DNA of 64,000 bases from Escarpia spicata (GCA_963995525.1 OZ023214.1:58856241-58920240), one strand, 5' to 3'. Positions 22,386 through 33,485 are shown, counted from the first letter of the stretch. Notes: generated by a model from the letters alone, not told the origin. Made by a program: numbers and translations.

Positions 22386-22408
22386 CAGCAGCGGCTGGGT
22401 CACCTGCA

Positions 22409-22819
22409 ATGGTCACTGAGTCGAGCATGGGTGAGCTAGGTGAGAAATTACCTCAATACCCCTCTAACATCAGGGCATTGGCAGCGGCACCGCTTGGTTG
22501 CTTGATTGACCAAAAGATTAAAGACAGAATTTGGTCCAACCAATATATTGATTTGGCTTTACTAATTAATGAAGCAGCGCATGGAACAACATATATGTCT
22601 CCCAATCTCACCTTTGACCAACCTCAGTCGCAGGCCATAAAGAAAATTGCTAACATCGAGCAGTGGTCAGATACTTTCCTCATTTTCATGGCTATATATA
22701 CACAGCACTGCCCATTAGAGACACAGGCTATCATGAAATACATGCAGATCATCCGGACCATGGCTTCCAATTCACCCCCAAGGTTTTTCTTGCGTATGAC
22801 AGGGACCTTAGGAAGTTGA
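22409..22819 (+). CDS. Gag-like ORF of the DIRS/Ngaro-type element
   Basis: The start is placed at the ATG at 22409 (MVTESSMGELG). The block PLGCLIDQKIKDRIWSNQYI, DLALLI and, later, QWSDTFLIFMAIYTQHCPLE resembles the conserved ORF1 region of DIRS/Ngaro retroelements (PLGxxVPxxxKxKIWxxEYIDL, then W..AF.IY..IY). About 136 residues. It ends in a frameshift relative to the family, which normally continues (SLRKLRAHFNMG in another frame near 22845), so the copy is probably inactive. Confidence 0.6.
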   Translation: MVTESSMGELGEKLPQYPSNIRALAAAPLGCLIDQKIKDRIWSNQYIDLALLINEAAHGTTYMSPNLTFDQPQSQAIKKIANIEQWSDTFLIFMAIYTQHCPLETQAIMKYMQIIRTMASNSPPRFFLRMTGTLGS

Positions 22820-23620
22820 GGGCACACTTCAACATGGGAACTCCTCCATTCGGCTAGCAAGACCATAGTAAATCAGAGTCGTCCCTTTGACGACAGCCCT
22901 TTCCCACCGGCTACTGCTTCGCCTACTGCAGTGATGGGCATTGCACCAATCAGAAATGTACCTTCGCACACCGATGCCCATCTTGCAATGGACAGCATGC
23001 AGTGTCACAGTGCCACGGTAGTCGTCCATTTAAACGCCCTGCCACCCCCTTCAAACGGCCTGCTTTCACCGGCATCCAACCTCCCAACACCAATCCACGC
23101 AGCTCGGCTCTGGCAGCTCCTACAGGAAAGTAGGTATGAACCAGCCTTGACGGAGGAAATTTGCCAAAGATTTACCTATGTATTTCCACTTTCTCTTCTC
23201 CGAAGGTTGCATGACTTAACCCAGGGCAAAGTTAAGCCTCATGTTCACATACGCCTGGGTAAGGAGGCACGGCTAGACTTAGCTGCGTGGTCTATTTTCT
23301 CGAGAACTTTAATGGGTCATCACTTCTCATTAATGATCAGTGACAGTCTTCAGAAAAGCTTGAATTATTCACAGACGCTTCAGGTGGTTTTTTTGTGGAA
23401 AGCCAATGGTTTCAAGGTCATTGGCCTTTGTCATGACAGAACTTCAATATTGCCATAAAGGAATTATTTCCTATCGTACTTGCCTTGTACTTGTGGCCGC
23501 AAGTTCTGAAAGATAGCAGACTGCTTGTGCTATGTGACAATGAAGCATTGGTACATGTTATCAATAACCAAACGAGTAAAGACAAACAACTGATGTCACT
23601 TATCCGAAAGTTGACTGTAG
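22820..23620 (+). pseudogene. DIRS/Ngaro-type reverse transcriptase/RNase H, 5' part, broken
   Basis: The frame at 22931-23458 contains KVKPHVHIRLGKEARLDLAA followed by WSIFSRTLMGHHF, typical of the end of DIRS RT, where the leading part (including the catalytic YLDD region) has been deleted. RNase H follows with LYLWPQVLKDSRLLVLCDNE and ALVHVINNQTSKDKQLMSLI (23485-23610). The gene is cut at 23620 by the Academ-like transposon and resumes at 41549. Confidence 0.7.
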
Positions 23621-24005
23621 TAGTGGGGCAGATATGTAAAATAATTGTGGGTTTTATGGTAAAAGCACCATCGGTGTGTATGATGTTAAGATGGTACTAA
23701 ATTATTTAAGATATAGTGCCAAGCTGAATTGTTTCCGTGATGCCCGTAACATGGGAAAATCCAAAATGGCCGCCATCCGAATCTAAATATCTATTAATTG
23801 TCCTATCTTCGTGAATAGTTAACATAGAAACATAAATAAAATGTCTTTTTATATATTTTCATTCATGCCGATTCCAATGGCGCCATAAGTTCATTGAAAC
23901 AATGCATATATTTTAACATATGGCACAGGTTAATGGTAAAATTCAAGATGGCCGCCACCTGAATTGTGAATATCTACAAAATGTCATACCTTAACAAGAC
24001 ATGCA
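23621..24005 (+). repeat. left terminal inverted repeat of the Academ-like transposon
   Basis: About 385 bp starting TAGTGGGGCAGATATGT, mirrored at 41161-41545 with high identity over the full length (for example ACCTGAATTGTGAATATCTA). Two GATGGCCGCCA-type motifs lie within it. The flanking TAG at 23618-23620 repeats at 41546-41548. Confidence 0.85.
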
Positions 24006-24401
24006 CAGCAAGTTAGCGCCAGTGCGTTGTCAATACTCCAGCACAATGCCTGCGATGCTTACAGCTGTGAAGAGAGTGAGCCAATACCTTTTGACGATTG
24101 GTGCATGAAACGAGTTGAGGCCTACCCACAATTCCATCGTTTATCGTCATGCAGCTGAAACTCCTCGTCTTGGTGTTTGTGAGGTCTCTACGCGATTCCA
24201 ACTTCTCGCTATATGTTGCTGTCCTGGCAGCGCTGACACCATGTTTTTCGCACTGGACCACACTCACTATTCTCGATGGGTGCCGATTAACATTCGTGAC
24301 ATGATGACGTTGCATGAACGACACCCTGGCGTATCAAGCCAGTTCGCTCAAGAAGGCTTTGTTGTGCACAAAACAAGATGTCCATTCCCAGCGATAGCTA
24401 T
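24006..24401 (+). pseudogene. Academ-like transposase gene, 5' piece
   Basis: The plus-strand frame contains ADTMFFALDHTHYSRWVPIN, then IRDMMTLHERHPGV and QEGFVVHKTRCPFPAIA, matching the YxRWxPVHxxD...HP...GxFVVxK segment of a large transposase-like family repeated in aquatic invertebrates. The gypsy insertion falls within the codons for AIA at 24401; on the other side, at 34516, the frame resumes as INHSHEQNNKVVKGDG. The protein N-terminus upstream is not resolved. Confidence 0.65.
24395..24401. repeat. gypsy target-site duplication, left (TAGCTAT)
   Basis: TAGCTAT directly precedes the LTR and is repeated at 34516-34522 directly after the other LTR. Seven bases match; the true staggered cut may be 4-6 bp with chance extension. 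Confidence 0.8.
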
Positions 24402-24622
24402 TGGAATGGTACTCTACGGTACTCTATAATAATCTGACAACGTGTATTGTAACATAACTGTTTAATTACTCATGTCAACATCGTGGTGCATCTGGGCGGA
24501 AGTGGGCTCCGCATCCTGGCTAACAAATCTTTTTAGAACAATGCCATGCCATCTATATGTATAGTGATGAACTATTTAACCGTAACTGGTGGAACTTAAT
24601 ACGCCAGATGACGATACTATCA
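24402..24622 (-). repeat. gypsy LTR, 3' LTR in element orientation
   Basis: 221 bp, begins TGGAATGG and ends GATACTATCA on the plus strand (TG...CA on the minus strand too). It matches 34305-34515 closely. On the minus strand a polypurine tract (GAAAGAAGGGGGATG, 24623-24637) lies immediately upstream of it. Confidence 0.9.
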
Positions 24623-24847
24623 CATCCCCCTTCTTTCAATGAAGTGACGTCTAACGATAGTACTATGTATACAAATTGTCTACAAAAGTAACTGCTAAGT
24701 AGGAAATAAAATGTCCAAAGAAGACGTGATGTCTTGTGGTAACGTGTCAATCTACATGTGCGCGCGTTTCTAAGTATGGTGTGTGCAAGTGTCTAAATAT
24801 TATAACTGCGTATCTGTCTCCATGAAACGTTCAAGAATATCTAGAGC

Positions 24848-24957
24848 TCAAGCCTGCGGGGTGGTCGCACACTTCTCCCCGACCTCGTCCGGTAGACGGG
24901 TTCTAGCGCGAACGAGACGCGCCTCTCCCGTCTCGGGGGTGGTGCTGATGGGACGAC
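24848..24957 (-). pseudogene. gypsy pol, 3' terminal piece
   Basis: Downstream of the inserted element the pol frame ends with PISTTPETGEARLVRARTRL and CATTPQA before a TGA at 24848-24850. It follows the piece ending TPEVV at 30614 once the insertion and one GACGAC copy are removed. Confidence 0.6.
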
Positions 24958-26621
24958 AGTAGTAATAGATGTCCCTTACGATGGACGCTGGCGCGCCCCG
25001 GAGGAAATCCCATGTTAAGAGATAGGGTTTTGACACCGCGCCGCGCCAAGCGCGCCCAAATACGGTCACGGGTTAAAGGATAGAGATTTTAACATAGGGG
25101 AGATAGGAATCCCGCCAAATCTTGTAAACGACTTCTCATAATCGATTTCCGGGTTAAAGATAGGGATTTTTAACGTGGGAGAGATAGGGATTCCTCCAAA
25201 ACTGGTAAACGAGAAATCTCATTTACAATTAACTTCCGATTTGCACTGAAAATGGTTTTCGAGACTCGGTTGAACTTCCGGGTTAAAGGATAGGATTTTT
25301 AACGTGGGAGAGATAGGGATCCCTCCGAAAATGGTTTTCGAGATTCTCATAGTCAACAGCCGGGTTAAAGCATAGGGAATTTTTATCCCGTGTTAAAGCA
25401 TAGGCCATTTTTATCGCAAAGGTACGCGACCACTTTTTGAATAAAATAACATATACCGAACATCATTTGAACAGGCTACTCACGAGATTGCTTGACCCGT
25501 AGGTCCAGGCTTCGCCAAGGGACCGAGCCTGTATTTGTTTTGACTATGACATGACGAATATGTGGTGTTATAGTAAGGCGTAATTTACAATAAAAGGATT
25601 ATAAATTCAACGGAGACTGTTTTGTCTGAAGTAATGTATACGAAATGTAGATTACATATAGGACTATGTTACATCAGAGCCTATAGCCTCGTTTTTTCGA
25701 ACAGAGCGACCATTTTGGAATTAGACTTTTGGTGTATGTTACAAAAAAACCCGTACTCGAGGCGTGTCTGGACATGTTTGTTTGTCGCAAGCACGCGCAC
25801 CCTGTGTGACGTCATGGTACGCGCTGTAATTTTGTACGCGAGGTGAGTCAATTAAATAAGTAATTGCGCATGCGCAATAGTGCCTATTCTTATGTCCCAT
25901 AGGTTGTCGATCATTTGATTAGGTATAGACCTCTCCTAACCTATACATTTACATAGGTCCAAAAACATAGATCCAAACCTGGTAAAGCATAGCCATAGCC
26001 TAGGCATAGCCATGGCATAGGGGCTAAAGGCTATCTGACCTACAGCGCATAACCACCGACAAACAACTTACAAACACTGACAAACAACTTACAAACACTG
26101 ATATACAACTCAACGTTTGTACTTACCCAACTTTTTGTCCATATATCAATATAGCTAATACTCTTTTGTGAGAATGCAGTTGGCTCTGAAAAGAGCCGTT
26201 TAAACAACTAAAACTGTTAAAACATAATCGGTAGCGACACCTCAAGAAGAAGCGGTACCAAAGAAAAAACAACACAACCAACCGTCGAAGAGATAAATAC
26301 ATCATTAGTAAGAGGTCAAAGGCTGTGATGAACTGCTGGCGGCCGTTGAAGACACAAGCACGTCGTTATCAAGGGAATGAAGGCAGTGATGAAATGCTGG
26401 CGTCCGTTGAAGACACAAGCACGTCGTTATCAAGGGAACGAAGGCAGTGATGAAATGCTGGCGTCCGTTGAAGACACACGCACGTCGTTAGCAAGGCCAC
26501 AAAGGCAGTGATGAAATGCTAGCATCCGTTCCGACAGTCACGATGAAAGTATGGCAAACTTCACACGTGTCGGCTTTACCTATACAGAGTCAGAGGCGAC
26601 CAGAGATCCGCAGCTTGTTGT
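24958..26621. repeat. left arm of the 5.66-kb inverted-repeat element
   Basis: 1,664 bp, reverse-complementary to 28769-30613. It starts AGTAGTAATAGATGTCCCTT and contains several GGGTTAAAGGATAGGGATTTT-like subterminal steps (25060-25410). Inside the arm are a minus-strand histone-type stem-loop (26182-26197) and about three copies of a 63-bp unit (26340-26540, landmark ACGTCGTTATCAAGGGAA). Confidence 0.9.
26182..26197 (-). terminator. histone-type 3' stem-loop (left arm)
   Basis: On the minus strand GGCTCTTTTCAGAGCC: a 6-bp stem with UUUC loop, identical to the canonical replication-dependent histone mRNA 3' end. It is followed by AACTGCATTCTCAC and a purine-rich AAAAGAG, like a histone downstream element. 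No clear ORF precedes it on this strand, so the gene it served is lost or unrecognised. Confidence 0.7.
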
Positions 26622-26671
26622 CGAAGTTTAAACTATACTGAAGGCCCCTAATAATGTGTATAATTTCTTTT

Positions 26672-26778
26672 TATAGCAGTTCGATAGAGCATAAAGATCA
26701 CGGGGGTGTGCCGGAACGAGGTTTCGGAACGATATTTGTAACTTTGTTATACATACGAAAGAACATAACGGTCACGTG
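26672..26778 (-). promoter_or_regulatory. two tandem E-box/TATA promoter modules, minus strand
   Basis: Reading the minus strand, CTTTCGGCACGCCCACGTGACC (E-box at 26778-26773) is followed by a TATA-like TGTATAAC near 26745. A degenerate second copy (CGGCACACCCCCGTGATC, then TCGAACTGCTATAAAAAG) ends near 26672. Both are homologous to the promoter of the SERTA gene at 36755-36802, including flanking GTGTACATTCTACTCA. They point toward the left arm and its stem-loop. Confidence 0.6.
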
Positions 26779-26956
26779 GGCGTGCCGAAAGAGCACCGAT
26801 TTCAGAGGACAAACTACACATGCGCAGATGATAGATTAGAAAAGTCAAACACGGACTGATGAGTAGAATGTACACATTCGAGTGATGTTTGCTGTAAGAT
26901 GAAACCTGTGCATTTGAGTTGTTCTTCAGTTTGTTTCGACGCGAGAAGTGTGAAAT

Positions 26957-27094
26957 ATGGCTCCAAAGATAACAACGAAAGGTGTTAGATCGTCCAGGGG
27001 ACAAGAACCACTGACAACGAAGGTGGGAGATCCAACAAATTCCATCATTAGTAAGAGGTCAAAGGCGGTGATGAGATACACCAGCACGGGCTAG
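26957..27094 (+). CDS. 45-codon basic ORF with histone H2B-like ends and histone 3' signal
   Basis: From the ATG at 26957 the ORF begins MAPKITTKG and ends SKRSKAVMRYTSTG before a TAG. The start resembles histone H2B N-termini (MAPK...) and the end resembles the H2B C-terminus (KAVTKYTSxK), but the histone fold between is missing. A canonical histone stem-loop begins 31 nt after the stop, a normal spacing for histone mRNAs. It may be an internally deleted captured H2B gene, or chance similarity in a basic peptide. No TATA box is evident on the plus strand just upstream. Confidence 0.4.
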   Translation: MAPKITTKGVRSSRGQEPLTTKVGDPTNSIISKRSKAVMRYTSTG

Positions 27095-27125
27095 GTTCTC
27101 TACACGGTGAAGCTAGAAACAAAAC

Positions 27126-27141
27126 GGCTCTTTTCAGAGCC
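27126..27141 (+). terminator. histone-type 3' stem-loop after the H2B-like ORF
   Basis: GGCTCTTTTCAGAGCC preceded by AAAAC and followed by AACCCC and, 13 nt on, ACAAAAGAGAA, close to the consensus for stem-loop-binding protein and U7-dependent cleavage of histone pre-mRNA. Confidence 0.75.
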
Positions 27142-27839
27142 AACCCCATTTTCACAAAAGAGAATAATGCTAAATGAATTCGGATAAATATGTCTGTGTA
27201 TAGTTCAGTACAGAGATGATAGCCAGTTATGTCTGTGTGTAGTTCACTAGAGACGTTACATGCCTGGTAAGGTCTGTGTATAGGTCACGAATAAAAATTG
27301 CGTTCAACATTATTATTAAATAAATAAACACGCTATGGTGTAACAGTATTTGTAAGAATATCATAGTACTTACCGACGGTCACAGTGGGTATCCTGTTTG
27401 TAAACTGTTTTGAAGGGGTATTCCCTGTTCAAGCCTCAGCTATTTAAATAAACAATCACGCAATGAGCGACGCACAATATCGACTCGATTGACTTGACGC
27501 CAAAGATCCTATACCAATAAAAGACAGCGCAGTCCTCGCTATCTTCATTGTTCGAGGAAAGCGAAGCGTCAATATAGAACAATAGACTAGTGTATTAGCT
27601 ATTGTTTGTAAGAACTTTACCGAGCACCAGTATCAATCAGTATAATTCGAACACATATGTTAACGAATGCTCTGCATGTTCGAAGAACATTAGATTAGTG
27701 TTGTTACTATTATATTAGATAGCGATTAAATTCGTGTCTCTTATAAAACCCGTACTCGAGACCTGTCTGGACATGTTTGGTTGTTGCGGGCGTGAGTGTG
27801 CGTACCCCGTATGACAGTATTAAACTGCTACGTGTAGTA
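27142..27839. other. centre of element 1, no gene recognised
   Basis: Mostly unique sequence. At 27748-27812 lies a degenerate copy of a block also present in the arms (AACCCGTACTCGAG, TGTCTGGACATGTTTG), in the same orientation as the left arm copy. Confidence 0.4.
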
Positions 27840-28768
27840 ACAAGAGACGAGACTAGGGACGAGACAAGAGACGAGACAAGAACAAACGAAACAAGAGATA
27901 TGTCACGAGACTTCGGATGACACATCACACGAGACTAGTTGCGTAAACGAAACACTAATAGACGGGTTATCGTGTCAAATCCCTCCTTTTTCAGGCAAAT
28001 AGACGGGTTATTGCGTGAGATCCCCTCAAAAGGAAGCAAAGCAAAGCAAATAGACGGGTGAGATCCCTCAAAAGGAAGCAAAGCAAAGCAAATAGACGGG
28101 TGAGATCCCTCAAAAGGAAGCAAAGCAAAGCAAATAGACGGGTGAGATCCCTCAAAAGGAAGCAAAGCAAAGCAAATAGACGTGTTATCGCGTAAAATCC
28201 CTCCGTTTTCAGGAAAATAGACGTGTTATCACGTGACATCTCACCGCTTTCAGGCAATTCGACGAGTTATCGCGTGACATCTCTACCAAACACGAGACAA
28301 GAGACGAGACTATCCCCAAGATGTGTATCGAGACTTCGAATGACACATCACACGAGACTACGGATGTCACATCACACGAGACTACGGATGTCACATCACA
28401 CAAGATTACGGATGATACATCACGCGTTATGTCACAAGATTACGGATGACACATCACCCGTTATGTCACAAGATTACGGATGACACATCACACGTTATGT
28501 CACGAGACTACCGATGTCACATCATACAAGATTACGGATGACACATCACGCGTTATGTCACAAGATTACGGATGACACATCACACAGAGTACCGACGAGA
28601 CAAGAGCCGAGACTATCCCCAAGATGTGTCACGAGACTTCGAATGACACATCACACGAGACTACGGATGTCACATCACACAAGATTACGGATGATACATC
28701 ACGCGTTATTGCACAAGATTACGGATGACACATCACCCGTTATGTCACAAGATTACGGATGACACATC
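27840..28768. repeat. satellite block of element 1
   Basis: Three interleaved families: GAGACGAGACAAGAGACGAG steps; four 45-bp units AAGCAAAGCAAATAGACGGG + TGAGATCCCTCAAAAGG (28018-28180); and about 26-bp units ACGGATGACACATCACACGAG in many variants (28310-28768). The same families, in the same order relative to genes, occur at 39140-39630, linking the two elements. Confidence 0.85.
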
Positions 28769-30613
28769 ACAACAAGCTGCGGATCTCTGGTCGCCTCTGT
28801 ATAGGTAAAGCCGACACGTGTGAAGTTTGCCATACTTTCATCGTGACTGTCGGAACGGATGCAAGCATTTCATCACTGCCTTTGTGGCCTTGCTAACGAC
28901 GTGCTTGTGTCTTCAACGGACGCCAGCATTTCATCACTGCCTTCGTTCCCTTGATAACGACGTGCGTGTGTCTTCAACGGACGCCAGCATTTCATCACTG
29001 ACTTCGTTCCCTTGATAACGACGTGCTTGTGTCTTCAACGGACGCCAGCATTTCATCACTGCCTTCATTCCCTTGATAACGACGTGCTTGTGTCTTCAAC
29101 GGCCGCCAGCAGTTCATCACAGCCTTTGACCTCTTACTAGTGATGTATTTATCTCTTCAACGGTTGGTTGTGTTGTTTTTTCTTTGGTACCGCTTCTTCT
29201 TGAGGTGTCGCTACCGATTATGTTTTAACAGTTTTAGTTGTTTAAACGGCTCTTTTCAGAGCCGTCACACAGGGTGCGCGTGCTTGCGACAAACAAACAT
29301 GTCCAGACACGCCTCGAGTACGGGTTTTTTTGTAACATTGTTCGAAAAAACGAGGCTATAGGCTCTGATGTAACATAGTCCTGTATGTAATCTACATTTC
29401 GTATACATTACTTCAGACAAAACAGTCTCCGTTGAATTTATAATCCTTTTATTGTAAATTACGCCTTACTATAACACCACATATTCGTTATGTCATAGTC
29501 AAACAAATACAGGCTCGGTCCCTTTGCGAAGCCTGGACGTACGGGTCAAGCAATCTCGTGAGTAGCCTAGGCTATGGCTATGCTTTACCAGGTTTGGATC
29601 TATGTTTTTGGACCTATGTAAATGTATAGGTTAGGAGAGGCCTATACCTAATCAAATGATCGACAACCTATGGGACATAAGAGTAGGCACTATTGCGCAT
29701 GCGCAATTACTTATTTAATTGACTCACCTCGCGTACAAAATTACAGCGCGTACCATGACGTCACACAGGGTGCGCGTGCTTGCGACAAACAAACATGTCC
29801 AGACACGCCTCGAGTACGGGTTTTTTTTTGTAACATACACCAAAGGTCTAATTCCAAAATGGTCGCTCTGTTCGAAAAAACGAGGCTATAGGCTCTGATG
29901 TAACATAGTCCTATATGTAATCTACATTTCGTATACATTACTTCAGACAAAACAGTCTCCGTTGAATTTATAATCCTTTTATTGTAAATTACGCCTTACT
30001 ATAACACCACATATTCGTCATGTCATAGTCAAACAAATACAGGCTCGGTCCCTTGGCGAAGCCTGGACGTACGGGTCAAGCAATCTCGTGAGTAGCCTGT
30101 TCAAATGATGTTCGGTATATGTTATTTTATTCAAAAAGTGGTCGCGTACCTTTGCGATAAAAATGGCCTATGCTTTAACACGGGATAAAAATTCCCTATG
30201 CTTTAACCCGGCTGTTGACTATGAGAATCTCGAAAACCATTTTCGGAGGGATCCCTATCTCTCCCACGTTAAAAATCCTATCCTTTAACCCGGAAGTTCA
30301 ACCGAGTCTCGAAAACCATTTTCAGTGCAAATCGGAAGTTAATTGTAAATGAGATTCCTCGTTTACCAGTTTTGGAGGAATCCCTATCTCTCCCACGTTA
30401 AAAATCCCTATCTTTAACCCGGAAATCGATTATGAGAAGTCGTTTACAAGATTTGGCGGGATTCCTATCTCCCCTATGTTAAAATCCCTATCCTTTAACC
30501 CGTGACCGTATTTGGGCGCGCTTGGCGCGGCGCGGTGTCAAAACCCTATCTCTTAACATGGGATTTCCTCCGGGGCGCGCCAGCGTCCATCGTAAGGGAC
30601 ATCTATTACTACT
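28769..30613. repeat. right arm of the 5.66-kb inverted-repeat element
   Basis: 1,845 bp, reverse complement of 24958-26621 but with an internal duplication: the block 29271-29560 is repeated at 29765-30100 (landmark CATGTCCAGACACGCCTCGA). A histone-type stem-loop at 29248-29263 sits exactly at the duplication junction. Confidence 0.9.
29248..29263 (+). terminator. histone-type 3' stem-loop (right arm)
   Basis: GGCTCTTTTCAGAGCC, mirror image of the left-arm copy, but its downstream purine-rich element has been replaced by the duplicated block starting GTCACACAGGG. Confidence 0.65.
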
Positions 30614-33485
30614 GACGACCTCGGGTGTGGCGTCCGCACTCTCTTCCGGTACGGGGTCTTGACGGATGGGTTGATCGACCGCTGGTCCGTCCTCGTGATC
30701 GCTCAGGAAGTAGTAACGCTCACCTGTCGTGCGAATGTGGCGTCGGTTTCGTCTCACAGTGCCCCCGCTGGGGCTTAGTACGTCGTATGATCTCGGTTCG
30801 TTACGCACCACTTTGACGATGACTGGCTGCCAGGAGCCAGTGACATGGTCGCGAACTCGTACATGCTGGTCTTAGGTCTGCCAGCTGGCGTGTACCTCGC
30901 GACTCGTGGTAGAGCTTCTGGTCTTGTTGTCGCTCAAGCAGTCGCTGCCGCACATCGTCTCGATCGGTCCGAGTGTATCGTAACTGAGTGTGAATGTTCG
31001 TCTTTAGTATTCGCGAGTAGAGGACTTCTGGTGACGGTAGCCGACGACTGTCTATCGGCGTCGTCCGCAGTAATAGCAGTGTCATTGCCTTGTCGAGTCG
31101 TGTCGTCTCGGCCTTCTTCAACGTCCGCTTCACCGTTTGGATCTGTCTCCCTGCGAACCCGTTCGATTGGGGGAAATGGGGGCTTGATGTGATATGGTTG
31201 AATGCCCATTCCCTGGCGAACGGGCAGTACTCGTTACAGCTGTACTGCGGGCCGTTGTCGCTGATGACGGTGTCCGGTGGCCCGTGTTCACTGAAGATCT
31301 CCTTAGTCAGCTCAATGACTGCGTGACTTGTCACTGCTCCCTCTAGCTTCCTCACAAACGAGAACTTTGAGTAGTAGTCGGTCACTATCAGGTAGTTGCG
31401 TGTTCCGATGGAGAAAAGGTCGGTGCCCACTGTCTGCCATGGACGTGTTGGCACGTCGTATTGCAACAGTGGTTCAGCCATCTGTGCTTGTTGCATCTCT
31501 TGGCACGCTCCGCACTTGTTCACCATGATCTCGATGTCAGTGTTCATCGTGCCCCAGTACACGCATGTGCGAGCTCGTAGGCGAGTCTTCTCGATCCCCT
31601 GGTGTGCCGCGTGCAGTTTCTTGAGTATACCAGGTTGTAACGTCTTGGGCACCACGTCACATTCACCTTTAGAGATGATTCCATCTGCAACTGACAGCTC
31701 ATCTCGGAACGCCCAGTACTTCCGGAGATTCGAAGACACTTGGTTCCTCCTGTCGGGCCATCCTTTGACGATCACCGACTGTAGGTCTGTCAACTCGGGG
31801 TCTTGCTGTGTCTCTAGGCGCATCATCTCCAGTCGCGATGTGGATAACTGGACCGGATGGAGTTGCACATCTAGCTGTATCTGTTCATCGTTGTCACACG
31901 GCTGGCGGGACAGTGGATCGGCTAATAACATCTCCTTGCCCGGCCTGTACTTGATCTTGATCGCGTACGGCTGTATTCTCAAGAGCATCCGTTGGAGGCG
32001 CTGCGGAGCTGCCGCCAAGTTCTTCAAGTGTATCATCTCGAGTGGTTTGTGGTCGGACTCGATGGTGAAAGCCTTCCCGAACACATAAGTGTGGAAACTT
32101 TCACATCCGAAGACGACTGCTAGCATCTCTCGCTCAATGTTCGCGTACCTCTGTTCACAGCGGCTGAGCGACTTACACGCGAACGCAATCGGCTTTCCTC
32201 CTTGTAAGAGGACTGCACCCAACCCTCGGCTCGAAGCGTCGACTTGAATCACGCTCTCTGCGTCCGGGTCGAAGCAGCTAAGGGTGATCTGACGACAGAT
32301 TGGCGTCTTCGTCTTCTCGAAGGTCGCGTTGTGTGACTGCGTCCACACAAAGTCTGCGTCTTTCTTCACGAGGTCGCGTAGTGGTGCTGTGTGCTTGGAT
32401 AAGTTGGGTGTGAACGGTGACATATAGGTCGCGATGCCGAGGAACTCTTGTAGCTGTGTGACGTTCTCTGGTGTCTTCATCCCTTGGATGTCGGAGATCC
32501 TCTCTGGGTCTGGGTGGACACCTCGTGCGTCGAACACCAGTCCGAAGAACCTCATACTCGGCCGCTTTATCTCGCACTTCGCCAGTTTGAAGACTAACCC
32601 GTGCTGTCTAGCCGTTCTAATCAGGTGGTGCAGGTTCTCATCGTGTTCTTCTGCTGTCTTCCCGAAGACGCCGACGTCATCGGCGATGCCGATCGTCCCA
32701 GGGCATTGCTCGAGGATGTAGTCCATCCGTTCTTGGAATACGTCCTGGCTCAAGTTAAGTCCGAATGGCAACCTCTTGAAGCAGTACCGGCCGAAGGGGC
32801 TGTTGAAGATCGTGAGACGCCTCGACTCTTCATCCAACTGTACCGATTTGTATCCGTGTCGTGCATCTAGCTTCGAAAATGTCACTGAGCCGGCCAACTT
32901 GTGCGTGATTTCGTCTAGCGTCGGTGTGTGGTAGTGAGTACGTTTGACGGCCTTGTTCAAGTCCTTCGGGTCTAGGCAGATGCGTAATCGTCCGTTTGAC
33001 TTCCTGCTGTATGCTATACTGGAGACCCATTCCGTAGGCTGTGTCACCTTCTCAATGACTCCGAGTTCCAGCATGTCGTTTATCTCCCGTTGCACCTCGT
33101 CTTTCAGGTGTATCGCGCATCGTCTTGGCGCATGGATGACAGGGGTCACGTTGGGGTCAAGATTGATGTGGAAGTCACCGCTGAACTTTCCAATTCCCTG
33201 GAATCGGTCCGGGTAACTTCTCAGCAGGTTTTCCTTCGGTCTAATGACGTCATCGGGTGATTTACGAGTGACCTCGCAGTGCATCGTCACGAGTTCCAGC
33301 GATCGACACGATGGCAGCCCCATGATGACTGGGCCAGGCGTGTCGGCGACATAAAACTCCACCTCGCAGCTCTTCTGGTTGTGCGCACGTCGCAGTGTCA
33401 TCGTCCCGTGTTGCGGGATGCGCTCGCCGTTGTACGTGGTCAGTACCGTGGAATTCGCTCGAAGACAGGTGGGCACGCCAAACAC
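30614..33485 (-). pseudogene. gypsy pol polyprotein (RT, RNase H, integrase)
   Basis: An 894-codon open frame (33485-30801). It begins in the C-terminal part of the aspartic protease (GPVIMGLPSCRSLELV). RT follows: KVTQPTEWVSSIAYSRKSNG, RICLDPKDLNKAVKR, FSKLDARHGYKSVQLDE, RLPFGLNLSQDVFQ and the catalytic GIADDVGVFG. RNase H shows VIQVDASSRGLGAVL and NIEREMLAVVFG. The integrase has H-H-C-C (CGACQEM), TVGTDLF and VISDNGPQY, but the third catalytic position reads NGFAGRQ, with GGG (31149-31151) where the family has a Glu codon. A frameshift near 30860 shifts the C-terminus (RSYDVLSPSGGTVRRNRRHI) to another frame, and the element at 24958-30613 then cuts it. It is likely inactive. Confidence 0.85.

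Larger units (their letters stand above)
24958..30613. mobile_element. Polinton-type non-autonomous element with long TIRs (element 1)
   Basis: 5,656 bp, with ends AGTAGTAATAG...CTATTACTACT, terminal inverted repeats of 1.66 and 1.85 kb, and a perfect 6-bp target duplication GACGAC (24952-24957 and 30614-30619) in gypsy pol. AG...CT ends, long TIRs and 6-bp duplications are the known hallmarks of Polinton/Maverick integration. No polymerase, integrase, ATPase or capsid gene is present, so it would need help in trans. The 2.1-kb centre (26622-28768) holds promoter-like modules, a short histone-H2B-like ORF with a histone 3' stem-loop, and satellites. The TIRs are nearly identical, suggesting recent insertion or correction. 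Confidence 0.75.

Noticed and set aside
26123..26305. Minus-strand 60-codon hydrophobic/basic frame, mirrored at 29140-29361
   Set aside because: It runs through the histone-type stem-loop and differs after it in the two arms; no motif supports a protein.
28310..28768. CRISPR-like array of ACGGATGACACATCACA units
   Set aside because: No consistent spacer length or unique spacers; it is a variant satellite shared with 39140-39350.
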